64,000 nucleotides of DNA from Bin87 sp963666415. GTDB lineage: Bacteria; Chloroflexota; Dehalococcoidia; Lucifugimonadales; UBA3495. Position numbers and translations under genes: made by a program. The notes under the pieces were generated by a model. It had not been told where the DNA came from. It ran no database searches and saw only the letters and a list, made by a program, of their open reading frames with translations. Below are positions 44,215 through 52,990 of the stretch, piece by piece. The stretch is from contig CAXXPD010000003.1 in assembly GCA_963666415.2 (NCBI GenBank), positions 1-64,000 of the forward strand, given 5' to 3'. Position 1 is the first letter of the stretch. The number at the start of each line of letters is the position of its first letter.

Positions 44215-44822
44215 TCAGCGCAGAATAGTCGTGAGCAGGTCATCCTTGATGAGATTCAATGCTGGCGTAGATCCAACGTACAACCCGATGCCCAGCGTGC
44301 TGGCTATGGGTACCAGCAGGTCGGCAGTGCCGTCCCGATCGCAGACTAATCCGCCCGGCAACCGGTCCGCCTGCTCCAGCAACTCCAGCACTGGTTCCTG
44401 CTTCTCCGCTACCGACGGAACTCTTCCCAGCATCCGCACGGTGAGGATCAACCCAGAGTTGCCCTCGACTACCATGACCAGCGTGGGCAGGTAGGGTCGA
44501 GTGCCTCTCCCGTCCTGCGCTCCCGTGGGAATATACGACGCTGCCACCTCCCACACCGCCGAGCCGACCGGCGTCGACTGGCTGATCGACCGCAGCCGGT
44601 CCGTATCCGCCCGATGGTCTTCAACAGGCAGCACGGGCGGTCGCAGCGGTTCCCACTCGTCCCCACAGACGCCACTTCGTCGGGTGTCAAGTCCGGCGCG
44701 GGGTAGTCTGGTCCCGCCTCGAGCAGGAGTATCGAGCGCTGTGCGTCCTGGGAGAGGCGGGCCGCCAGGACCGCTCCCGCAGACCCGGCTCAGACGATTA
44801 TGTGGTCGTATCTTTTGGTCAT
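44215..44822 (-). pseudogene. GMC oxidoreductase start fused to an unrelated domain fragment
   Basis: From ATG 44822 the frame reads MTKRYDHIIV, then TGA at 44790-44792, then AGSAGAVLAARLSQDAQRS and ILLLEAGPDYPAPDLTPDEV. This is the FAD-binding start of a GMC oxidoreductase with the GxGxxG glycine codon GGA changed to TGA. After about 44680 the oxidoreductase ends. A second piece in another frame encodes AVWEVAASYIPTG, RPYLPTLVMVVEGNSGLILT and the VLELLEQADRLPGGLVCDRD section, resembling DUF6930-like domains (weak), down to 44215. Both are remnants. Confidence 0.6.
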
Positions 44823-44894
44823 GTCTTCCTTCGCTCCGGGTGATGGCGGGACGCCGTTTCTCGATCCGTAAGGCTTCCGGGTAGAGGTGCCTTC

Positions 44895-46289
44895 TCACAT
44901 CCTCAGTTCCAGTCGCGGGTTCAGGAGGCGTTCCGGCACCTCGGTCTCGCGCATGAAGTGGACCAGCTTCCGGTGCAGTTCCGATGCCACGTCCAGGTGT
45001 GGCTCTATGACGTTGGTCGACTGCCTGGGGTCTGTGGTGAGGTCGTAGAGCTTCGAGACCCCAGGGAGGGGGCTGTAGAGCAGGCTCCAGGCTCCGGAGG
45101 TGACGGTGGTCACGGGCGGCTCCGTCAGCACCCGGAGCAGGTTGTCCACGGAGTGCACCGGGTCCCCGGGGTTGGCGAAGGGCAGGCTGCTCACGACGAA
45201 GTCACGGCCTTGGGTCGCGGGATCCCGCAGTGCCGGTGCGAGTGAGCGGCCCTGCACGAAACCGGGGATCTCCAGTCCCAGCAGGTCCAGGACCGTGGGC
45301 ATCACGTCCACCGCGGAGGTGATGCCGGTGTAGTTGCCGGCTGGGATGCCTGGCGCCCGCAGCAGCAGGGGCAGGTGGACGATCTCCTCGTAGAGGGGTG
45401 AATAGCTCCACTGCGAACCGGGCTCATCGTAAGGTCTGAGCGTACCGTCAGGGTACTTGTCGGAGCTCATCTTGCCGAACAGGCCGCCATGCTCGCCGAA
45501 GTAGAACCCGTGGTCGGTGGTGAAGATGACGATGGTCCGGTCGGCCAGTCCCATGTTCTCCACCGCTCTCAGCAGGAAGCCCGCCCAGGTGTCGACCATG
45601 GTTATCTCGCCGCAGTAGGTGGCGTGTCCCTTCCGGAGCTGTTCCTCTCGGTACCCGGGCACATCGTGCCAGTTGCCGTAGAGCGGCAGCACCAGTTCGC
45701 CGTCGTACCCTGGCCAGTAGAGTTCCGTGTAGTAGGGCGGTGCGTCCCAGGGTTCGTGGGGATCCCAGGTGTCCACGTAGAGGAAGAAGTCCTCCTTGTA
45801 GTGCTGTTCCAGCCACCGCATGGCGGTCATGAAGGTCTTGGGCGCGTTCCGGTCGGCCTCGCTGCGCCAGGCTGCCCTCACGTCCAGGGCCTCGTTGTGG
45901 TAGCCGGGCTCGGGGATCAGGGACCACAGTGTATCCTGTCCCATGTTCATGAAAAACGACTGGAAGCCGCGGTCGTAGTTCATCCCGCCCCTCAGGTAAT
46001 AGGGGGTGTCCACGGAGGCGGCTGTGTGCATTCCGTTGCCCGCCAGTATCTCGGCCAGCGTGATGACGCTCGCCGGGAGGGGTTCCCAACCCATGAACGA
46101 CATGGTCCAGCGCCCGGTCTGGTGGTCCGCGCGGGTGGGCATGGTCGGGAATCCGGCCGAATAGTGGTTATCGAACCTCACCGCGCTCGTCGCCAGCGCG
46201 TCAAGTGAGGGCGTCCGGATGGTGCCGTTGCCGTATGCACCCAGGTGGTCCCTGCGGAACGAGTCGGAAACTATCCAGATGACGTTCAT
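44895..46289 (-). CDS. Sulfatase-fold (alkaline phosphatase superfamily) hydrolase with threonine nucleophile, 464 aa
   Basis: The start ATG 46289 gives MNVIWIVSDSFRRDHLGAYG with metal-binding D9, then TPSLDALATSAVRFDNHYSA. The position of the C/S-x-P-S/A-R formylglycine motif reads T49-M-P-T-R53, so there is threonine where sulfatases have cysteine or serine. Thr is the nucleophile in phosphodiesterases and phosphopentomutases of this superfamily, so a phosphodiester or phosphonate substrate is as likely as a sulfate ester. Later metal ligands appear in IVIFTTDHGFYFGEHGGLFG. No signal peptide is seen, so it is probably cytoplasmic. It ends about 70 bases from the GMC remnant on the same strand. 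Confidence 0.88.
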   Translation of the reverse strand: MNVIWIVSDSFRRDHLGAYGNGTIRTPSLDALATSAVRFDNHYSAGFPTMPTRADHQTGRWTMSFMGWEPLPASVITLAEILAGNGMHTAASVDTPYYLRGGMNYDRGFQSFFMNMGQDTLWSLIPEPGYHNEALDVRAAWRSEADRNAPKTFMTAMRWLEQHYKEDFFLYVDTWDPHEPWDAPPYYTELYWPGYDGELVLPLYGNWHDVPGYREEQLRKGHATYCGEITMVDTWAGFLLRAVENMGLADRTIVIFTTDHGFYFGEHGGLFGKMSSDKYPDGTLRPYDEPGSQWSYSPLYEEIVHLPLLLRAPGIPAGNYTGITSAVDVMPTVLDLLGLEIPGFVQGRSLAPALRDPATQGRDFVVSSLPFANPGDPVHSVDNLLRVLTEPPVTTVTSGAWSLLYSPLPGVSKLYDLTTDPRQSTNVIEPHLDVASELHRKLVHFMRETEVPERLLNPRLELRM

Positions 46290-46424
46290 ACTGACCTCTC
46301 CTGTTCATCGTATGCGGGTTGTGCATTTGCCGATGCATCCACCGAGAGCCAGCGTGCGACCGGTTGAACCCGCTCCACCGCCGTATGGAAGGCGAAGGTC
46401 CATACGACCTGTACGGCGGGGTTC

Positions 46425-46715
46425 AGGGGGCCGGGCGCCGGTCGCGTCGTAGCAGTAACCGTCCAGGCCTCGCTCGCCAGCTATCCTGCGCACGATGGCG
46501 GCGGCGTCAGCTTTGGTCATATTGCCGTTCACCAGTGCCTCGATGGAGACGCGCTTGATTCCGGCGATGCTGGCGACAGCCACTGCCCCACCGTCCCGCC
46601 GTCGGGCAGCAAAATGTTGGCCAGGAACTCGCTCTCCAGCGTGGTTATGCCCGATTCCACCGCCTCTAACTTGGCCCGGATGATCAGCAGCAACGCCCGG
46701 CAGCGCTACCGACAA
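46425..46715 (-). pseudogene. Remnant of a phage-type gene related to the one at 54.3 kb
   Basis: A minus-strand frame encodes RALLLIIRAKLEAVESGITT then LESEFLANILLPDGGTVGQW before it decays. An overlapping second frame (ASIAGIKRVSIEALVNG, AAAIVRRIAGERGLDGY) continues to about 46425. The first part matches the segment RALLLVIQTKLEV...EFLANIV next to the IS256 at 54342, so both loci hold pieces of the same phage- or plasmid-type gene. Not functional. Confidence 0.45.
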
Positions 46716-46904
46716 GCCTGCTCCCTGTCATGGTGTCTTGGCCGCCGCCTTTGACATGCGCAGTCGGGCCTGATGAACAATCCGGCGAGTTTGACCATCC
46801 AACCGCACGGTACAATGTCATTTTGGTCCGGTGCCACAGGTTGATTCTACACGGCAGGTTAGCGCGACTGGCTCCGCAAACATTTTGTCATTGGGGGATT
46901 CATC

Positions 46905-47465
46905 ATGCCGGTGGACATCGAAACCGAAGTGGTGCAGTTGTGGGCGGCTTCACGCGTGGTTGCCGATACCATGAAAAGCAAATTGCCTCGCCAGCCCGAC
47001 GGGCTAACTATTCCGCAATCCGGATTGCGTTCAGGTCGCGATCAGCAGCTCGCCGGCTTGTCACAAATACTAGAGCTAACCCGATCGTTCACACTAGAGT
47101 TGGCAATCAAAGCCTTATTCAGGAGGATTAACCCGAAAAGCAATCCCGAGAATACACACGACCTCCAGAAGCTATTCAATTCCCTGCCCAAGGACGTCAA
47201 GAATCAGCTAAACGCAAAATGGGCAGGCGCGAACGGTCGCAGCTCGATAGCGAGAGAGCTGACCTTGTGCGCATTTTTGGGGGAATATCGCCTCCTTTTC
47301 GAGGAGTCGCGCTACCTGTATGAGAGAGCGGATAGAGTGTCTCATTTCAGTTCGTTAGATTTTGACATGGCGATATTGATCGTCATGGGAGAGCTAACCG
47401 AAAAAAACTCAGACAAGACTACGATGTGGAATATCCTCAATTTCGTCACGTATGAACGAATATGA
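46905..47465 (+). CDS. HEPN-like hypothetical protein, 186 aa
   Basis: ATG 46905 begins MPVDIETEVVQLWAASRVVA. The central region LSQILELTRSFTLELAIKAL and the NTHDLQKLFNSLPKDVKNQL that follows have the helix pattern and HDLxKLF signature of HEPN-type proteins. The end reads LTLCAFLGEYRLLFEESRYL. A canonical R-x4-H motif was not found, so it may be a non-catalytic HEPN protein or antitoxin-like partner. No operon partner remains: a boundary repeat starts 10 bases after its stop. Confidence is limited to the fold. Confidence 0.5.
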   Translation: MPVDIETEVVQLWAASRVVADTMKSKLPRQPDGLTIPQSGLRSGRDQQLAGLSQILELTRSFTLELAIKALFRRINPKSNPENTHDLQKLFNSLPKDVKNQLNAKWAGANGRSSIARELTLCAFLGEYRLLFEESRYLYERADRVSHFSSLDFDMAILIVMGELTEKNSDKTTMWNILNFVTYERI

Positions 47466-47474
47466 ACCCGAGGG

Positions 47475-47690
47475 GGTGATTAACGACAATTAGTCCTGCC
47501 GGTTCCCTGTTGCCTCTTAGCGAACCGAGCCATGAAACGTGAGATAGCTGGCCACCGTCGTCGGAAATACCCGCTGCAACGCCTTGGCGGACATGATTTG
47601 GGCATCCATCCTTCCGGCATCCTCTGCCTTATTGATACCCGCACTGGTTCGCCCAAGGGGCATTACGTGAACCCGCCCACACGGGGATTC
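47475..47690 (+). repeat. Dispersed boundary repeat, copy 4
   Basis: It starts TGATTAACGACAATTAGTCC then TGCCGG and continues with GAGATAGCTGGCCACCGTCG and CTTATTGATACCC, shared with copies 3 and 5. It begins just after the HEPN-like gene. The ATTGCCTCA block is shortened here. Confidence 0.7.
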
Positions 47691-47882
47691 TCCAGGATGC
47701 CCAAGGAACGCCGAGCTCGCAGTCTTACTGTATCTGCTGTATCGCTCACGTTTAGAGTAGATACAGCTCTCCGACAGCGGATGCCATGCACTGAAAACGC
47801 CCAGGATGGCCGGACAAGATCGCGCGGGCCCAAACCACGCATCCGAGACGGTGAGCGGGCATCCTCGACACCCACAGCCGAT
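47691..47882. other. Short spacer between repeat copy 4 and an IS256 fragment
   Basis: No gene or clear structure other than a GTATCTGCTGTATC/GATACAG partial dyad near 47730-47770. Confidence 0.3.
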
Positions 47883-48004
47883 ACTCACCATCCCCAACGC
47901 CGTCGGCAACGATGCGCTGCCGGAGCCCAATATGCTAGCCGCAGCGGCCTGATCAACATCAAAAGGGATGACGCCCTTTTACACCTATTGACGGGACACT
48001 ACCG
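47883..48004 (+). mobile_element. IS256 end fragment, inverted relative to the full copy
   Basis: About 122 bases match the left end of the IS256 at 52941 in inverse orientation: the transposase tail (ending with the PNML codons), CATCCCTTTTGATGTTGATC-type sequence and the terminal GGTAGTGTCCCGTCAA. Only the transposase C-terminus and one inverted repeat remain. Confidence 0.75.
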
Positions 48005-48235
48005 ACTGGACGGCTGTCGGTGCGGCATGAGCTGAACACTTGAGCGGACATTTTCCCTGAACTACGACACCTAATGGTACGTTCTGCCGCCGCCCTTGAC
48101 AGTGCTTATCCGACACTCCTTCCCAATCTCTGGGGCTGTTCTATATCTCCATCGCTGAGTGTCAGATTTAGTCTTGGTTACTACAACTAAAACCAAGTGC
48201 CCTTCATCTGGGTCGCCTACCTGCCGCGTCGCCCT

Positions 48236-50809
48236 TCACAACCTGGGGTCAACCGGCTCGCTCTCGAGTGCGAGTACCGCGAATGCACACTCGTGGACCC
48301 GGTAGAGAGGCTCGCCCTCGACGAAGCGCTGGAGACCTTCCACGCCCAGCGCGAACTCTCGAATGGCGAGGGACCTTTTCGCGGAAAGGCCGCGATTCCG
48401 CAGCCGCTCAATGTTGTCCGGCAGCGTGTACTCTGGACCGTAGATGATTCGCAGGTACTCGGCGCCACGGCATTTCACGGCGGGCTGCACCAAGCCCCGC
48501 TGGCCGGTGGCAATGAAGTTTAGCGGCTTCACCACCATGCCTTCTCCGCCGTTGCCGGTCAGGTCTTCCCACCAGCTTGTAGCATCAATCTCATCCGGCG
48601 CGGTCAGGTCGACCACCATGTGTTGGGTTGCTTTGAACAACGCGGGATCGGCCTGGGACAAACGCGTAGCCATATTCATGTGCCATGAGTGATCCCGGTC
48701 GGTGTGAACCTGGCCCTCGCTCGCCAGCAGGTGGAACGGCGCCAACTGGATATCGGCGAGGGACGTTACCGGCCAGCAGTACCGGCCATACGAGTCGCTG
48801 TAGAGTTCTGCGAGGCGCAGCCGCTCTTCGACGCTCTGCAGGGCGTCACCGATGTCGATGCCCCGAGCCGCCGTCTGTCCAAGGAGTGCTTTCGCCCCCG
48901 AGAGGCTGCTACGGGCTGCCGCGCCAACCGCCGCATATTGCTCGCGGAGCAACTCCTGCGCTTTGACCGACCAGGGCATCAGCTCGCAATCCAGCACCGC
49001 CCAGTCGGTACCCAGTTCTGCCCAGAGACCGGCGTCAGTAAACGCCGACTGGACTCGTTCCAGGAACTGCGTCTCGAGATCGCGGTCTTCAAAGAACCGG
49101 CGTCCGGTACGCGTGTAGCAGGTGCCGATGCCTTCTCCGTTGATGCCGAACCGGCGCTCGATGACTTCGGCGTTCTGCCCCAACACGACAATCGCCCGGG
49201 AGCCCATGTGTTTTTCTTCGCAGACCACGCGGGACACGCCGTTGCTGCGGAAATAGGTAAATACCTCAGCCGGATGCTCCAGCATTGCGGGCAGTTTTGA
49301 GGTATCACACGGAGATATCGTGGGCGGGAGGTACACCAGCCAGCGCGGATCCAGGGCAAACCGGCTCATCACCTCCAGAGCCGCCGCCGAGTTCTCTTCC
49401 CGCACCGTAATGTTGCCGCGCAGTCGCGTCTCTACAATGCGCTTCCCGAGCACGTCGTCGATGTCGAGGAGATTCGCCGTCCGAGCCTCGCCCGGCGCCG
49501 GGGAATGTCCATTCGGCACCGGCTCGGCCAGGGGTTTTATCGGCTCGTAATAAACGCGGGCTGCTGGAACCGATACGAGCTCCTGTTCCGGGTACCGGAG
49601 GGCGGTCAGCTTGCCGCCGAATACGCAGCCCGTATCAACGTTGATGGTCCGGTTGAGCCAGGCGGGCTCCGCAACCGGTGTGTGGCCGTAAACCACCATC
49701 GCCCGGCCACGATAATCGGCGGCCCAGTTGGCACGTATCGGGAGCCCCCACTCGTCCGTTTCCCCGGTGGTCTCGCCGTACAGGCAGAAATCCCGAACAC
49801 GCGCGGACGCCCGTCCCTGGTATTCGACCTTCATGCCGGCGTGCGCTACGACCAGCTCCCCGCCATCCAGCACGTAGTGGCTGATCAGACCGTCCAGGAA
49901 CCTGGTTGCTGCCTCTCGAAACGCCGGCGACTCATCCTCCAGCTGCTCCAGTGATTCCGCCAGCCCATGTGAGATCTGTACGTTCCTGCCCCTGAGTTTA
50001 CGAACCAGCTTGGACTCATGGTTGCCCGCGACGCACAACGCCACGCCATCTTCCACCATGGACATCACCAGCTTCAGCACATTCGTGACGCCCGGCCCAC
50101 GGTCGACCAGATCGCCGACGAACACGGCCTTGCGCCCTTCCGGATGGGCGACCGAATAGCCGGTTTCGCCGTCGGAGCCAACCCACGCGGCCAACTGATA
50201 CCCGAGGCGTTCGAGAAGCAGGACGAGTTCTTCGAAACAACCGTGCACGTCGCCGACGATGTCGAACGGCCCTTTCTCGTCCTGGCGATTGGTCCATAAC
50301 GGCGCCCGCTCGATGGTGACCGCTGCCACCTCTTCAGGAGAGTTGAGCACGTAAACGTAGCGAAAACCCTCACGTTTCAGCCCTCGTATGGACCGCCTGA
50401 GTTGAGACGCCTGCTGGCGCACCACGCGAGCGCCAAACTGCCGGTCGGGACGACCTTCGTTGCGCGCCAGGCACAGCGCCTCCGGAATGTTCAATACGAT
50501 TGCCGCCGGCAGACAGTCATGCTCCCTGGCGAGTTCCACCAGCGATTTACGCGCCTGCGTCTGTACGCTGGTGGCATCAATTACCGTGAGTCGACCGGCT
50601 CGCAGGCGTGCAGCCGTGATGAAGTTGAGCAACGCGAACGCATCTGGTGTGGCGGCCTGGTCATTGGAGTCATCCGCGACCATTGCTCGGCATGCGTCAG
50701 AGGACACGACCTCGGTGGGCATGAAGTGCGTGGCGGCGAAAGTGGATTTCCCGGACCCGGACGGGCCGACCAGTGCGACCAGGCACAGTTCTGGAATGGA
50801 TATTTTCAT
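48236..50809 (-). CDS. pnkp: Bacterial polynucleotide kinase-phosphatase-ligase Pnkp, 857 aa
   Basis: ATG 50809 overlaps the hen1 stop in an ATGA arrangement. The kinase domain has CLVALVGPSGSGKSTFAATH (P-loop 15-22). The metallophosphatase follows with FDIVGDVHGCFEEL (186-190), FVGDLVDRGPG (231-240) and VAGNHESKLVRKL (260-271). The C-terminal adenylyltransferase contains VVCEEKHMGSRAIVVLG with the lysine nucleophile and the later EGMVVKPLNFIATGQ. Pnkp heals and seals broken RNA with its partner Hen1 after ribotoxin damage. Length agrees with the ~850 residues of known members. All three active sites are present, so the enzyme is probably functional. Confidence 0.95.
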   Translation of the reverse strand: MKISIPELCLVALVGPSGSGKSTFAATHFMPTEVVSSDACRAMVADDSNDQAATPDAFALLNFITAARLRAGRLTVIDATSVQTQARKSLVELAREHDCLPAAIVLNIPEALCLARNEGRPDRQFGARVVRQQASQLRRSIRGLKREGFRYVYVLNSPEEVAAVTIERAPLWTNRQDEKGPFDIVGDVHGCFEELVLLLERLGYQLAAWVGSDGETGYSVAHPEGRKAVFVGDLVDRGPGVTNVLKLVMSMVEDGVALCVAGNHESKLVRKLRGRNVQISHGLAESLEQLEDESPAFREAATRFLDGLISHYVLDGGELVVAHAGMKVEYQGRASARVRDFCLYGETTGETDEWGLPIRANWAADYRGRAMVVYGHTPVAEPAWLNRTINVDTGCVFGGKLTALRYPEQELVSVPAARVYYEPIKPLAEPVPNGHSPAPGEARTANLLDIDDVLGKRIVETRLRGNITVREENSAAALEVMSRFALDPRWLVYLPPTISPCDTSKLPAMLEHPAEVFTYFRSNGVSRVVCEEKHMGSRAIVVLGQNAEVIERRFGINGEGIGTCYTRTGRRFFEDRDLETQFLERVQSAFTDAGLWAELGTDWAVLDCELMPWSVKAQELLREQYAAVGAAARSSLSGAKALLGQTAARGIDIGDALQSVEERLRLAELYSDSYGRYCWPVTSLADIQLAPFHLLASEGQVHTDRDHSWHMNMATRLSQADPALFKATQHMVVDLTAPDEIDATSWWEDLTGNGGEGMVVKPLNFIATGQRGLVQPAVKCRGAEYLRIIYGPEYTLPDNIERLRNRGLSAKRSLAIREFALGVEGLQRFVEGEPLYRVHECAFAVLALESEPVDPRL

Positions 50810-52206
50810 CGGGTAAAGACTGCCAGCTGCGTCGGTGCGCCGTGGGTGTCGTGCTCCGGGCCGATGTCCTCGAAACGCACGTCGTACTGGCGGCGATCCG
50901 CAACCTCCCGCGACCAAGTCTGGAATTGCTGACGCGTCCACTCAAAGCGGTGGTCCCGGTGCCTGAAATCTCCAGCGGCCAACCCCGTGAACAGAGCGTT
51001 GTACTCCACGTTCGGCGTCGTGATGAGCACCGCGCCGGGTTTCGCTGAACCGAAAACGACCTCCTCAAATGCGTCAAGCCGTGGTGGGTCGATGTGTTCG
51101 ATTACCTCCATGGCTACGGCCGTGTCAAAACCGGACAGCCGCTTATCTCGGTAGGTGAGTGAGCCGTGCAGCAGGTTGATGCGTTCTCGTTGTCGATTGG
51201 GCAGGGTATCCAGATGCAGACGCCGCCCTGCCGTTTCCAACGCCCGATGGGAGACGTCCAGACCGGTTACTGAACCAATTGCCGGTTCCCGGATCAGCTC
51301 GCTGATCAGTCTGCCTTCGCCGCATCCCAGATCGAGCACGCGGGTTGCGCCAAGTGTGCGGACGGTGTCCAGCACTACCTGAATACGTTGCTCACCCAAC
51401 CGCAGCGGGGCTTCAAGTTGCTCTTCCTCCTGGCCATACCGCATGGTGGTTGCACTCGGGTCAGACTGGCCGGCGTCAAGAAGTTGGGCCAGCGCCTGGC
51501 GCCAGAGGTCCCGCTGATGCTTCAGGTAGCGCCGGGAAATGAGGTCCCGCTGCGGGTGGTTGTTCAACCACCCCTCGCCATAGCGGAGCAGCTTGTCCAC
51601 CTCGTCGTCGCCAACCCAGTAGTGCTTGTCGTCGTCCAGCACCGGCAGCAGCACGTAGAGATGGGCGAGCAGGTCCCGCAGCCGTGTTTCCGACGTGAGT
51701 TGCACGCTGAAATACGGGCTGGCGCCCCATTCGGGAAAACGCTCGTCCAGAGGATGCCCCTGAATCTCAACGACATAGCCGAGTGGCTCGAACAATTTCC
51801 GGATCAGGTCGGCACCTTCTCGGGACGGCACAACCTCAATTCGAGCTTCGAGCGGAATGGCTTGCTCTGCCAGTGCTGGGCGATCCTTGCCGGCGCCAGC
51901 CAGTGCGCTGCGGAAAACCGAGGCAATCGCCACGCTCAGGTGTGATGACGCCACGTATGGGCGATCGTTCACGTACTGCTCAAGCCAGGCTCCGTTGTTA
52001 GGCGCACCGGATTTGCCCCGTACCAGGCCGATGGGATCGATTTCCAGGAGCAACGCCACCGTACAACGGTCATCCTCAGCTTCTGGGTAAAAAACATCGG
52101 CTTTACCGAATGGGAGATTGAACGTCTGAAATCGACCAGGATTCTTGTGTAGCAAGTACCCCAGATCCGTCGCAGGCTTATACGTGGTAGAGATGGTGAG
52201 CAGCAT
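50806..52206 (-). CDS. hen1: 3'-terminal RNA ribose 2'-O-methyltransferase Hen1, 466 aa
   Basis: ATG 52206 begins MLLTISTTYKPATDLGYLLH, the start of bacterial Hen1 proteins. The N-terminal domain (FQTFNLPFGKADVFYPEAED) helps Pnkp ligation. The methyltransferase domain has TRVLDLGCGEGRLISELI, TAVAMEVIEHIDPPRLDAFE with the metal-binding E-x-x-E-H, and the last histidine in FRHRDHRFEWTRQQF. It marks repaired RNA ends with 2'-O-methyl groups to prevent re-cleavage. It is directly coupled to pnkp. A boundary repeat begins 60 bases upstream of its start. Confidence 0.95.
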   Translation of the reverse strand: MLLTISTTYKPATDLGYLLHKNPGRFQTFNLPFGKADVFYPEAEDDRCTVALLLEIDPIGLVRGKSGAPNNGAWLEQYVNDRPYVASSHLSVAIASVFRSALAGAGKDRPALAEQAIPLEARIEVVPSREGADLIRKLFEPLGYVVEIQGHPLDERFPEWGASPYFSVQLTSETRLRDLLAHLYVLLPVLDDDKHYWVGDDEVDKLLRYGEGWLNNHPQRDLISRRYLKHQRDLWRQALAQLLDAGQSDPSATTMRYGQEEEQLEAPLRLGEQRIQVVLDTVRTLGATRVLDLGCGEGRLISELIREPAIGSVTGLDVSHRALETAGRRLHLDTLPNRQRERINLLHGSLTYRDKRLSGFDTAVAMEVIEHIDPPRLDAFEEVVFGSAKPGAVLITTPNVEYNALFTGLAAGDFRHRDHRFEWTRQQFQTWSREVADRRQYDVRFEDIGPEHDTHGAPTQLAVFTR

Positions 52207-52268
52207 GACATCAATGGTACGGCAGGCAACGGCTGGTGTACAGGATTGTTGGTCTTTGCCTGCTCGGT

Positions 52269-52530
52269 GGTACCTGATAGACGACAATTAGTCTTGCCGC
52301 TCATTGCCTCAAATCAAATGTTGCTGAACGTCGGTTGCACAAGGTCTCCTGGCAGATCCAGCCACGAAATTGGAGATGGGTGGACACCGTCGTCGGAAAG
52401 ACTCGCCGCAACGCATCGGTGGAGCTGGTTTGTCCGTACGCCGTCCGGCGCCCTCCGCCTTATTGATACTCTCGTTGGTTCGCCTAATAGCCGTTACGTA
52501 AATCCGTTTGGTCGGGAGCTCACGCCGCCA
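52269..52530 (+). repeat. Dispersed boundary repeat, copy 5 (long)
   Basis: It starts TGATAGACGACAATTAGTCT then TGCCG, ATTGCCTCAAATCAAATGTT, AAGGTCTCCTGGCAGATCCA and CCTTATTGATACTCTCGT, closely matching copy 3. It lies between hen1 and a short unknown gene next to the IS256. Confidence 0.75.
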
Positions 52531-52651
52531 GCCCGATTCCAATTTCCTTCGCCACCCGAGTAGTCTTTCTTGCTCGGCGCTACGGCCTCTTGGCGAGCTT
52601 GAGCCATTTATCGCGCAGCGAAGCTCTGGCCACCTTGGACCAGAAGCAGTA

Positions 52652-52894
52652 ATGACTACCCACACGATCGGCGGCGGCTTGTCCGGCCAGTTCCGCGGAT
52701 CCGTCACCGAAGGCGTTGCGGGCATCGGCCGGTTACAGGCCAGCATGCATACCTTACGGACCCGTGCCAATGAGGTCGGCGACGAAATCCAGCGCGGGCA
52801 ATTTGGCCGTCCGGTGATCAACGCCGCCAGGGCGGAGCTGCGCCAGGACGACGCCACAGTGGCCACCGCCGAGGCCGAGATCGAAGCGCTGTAG
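52652..52894 (+). CDS. Short hypothetical protein, 80 aa
   Basis: ATG 52652 encodes MTTHTIGGGLSGQFRGSVTE and GIGRLQASMHTLRTRANEVG, with a helical, coiled-coil-like C-terminus. Composition is plausible but there is no good ribosome binding site and no family match, and the gene sits 46 bases from the IS256. It may be a truncated remnant. Confidence 0.25.
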   Translation: MTTHTIGGGLSGQFRGSVTEGVAGIGRLQASMHTLRTRANEVGDEIQRGQFGRPVINAARAELRQDDATVATAEAEIEAL

Positions 52895-52990
52895 CGCCAT
52901 CTGGCCCGCGGCAACCATGGCCGGAGAGAATGCGTTTGCGGTAGTGTCCCGTCAAGTAGTGTAAAAGCGCGTCATCCCTTTTGATGTTGA

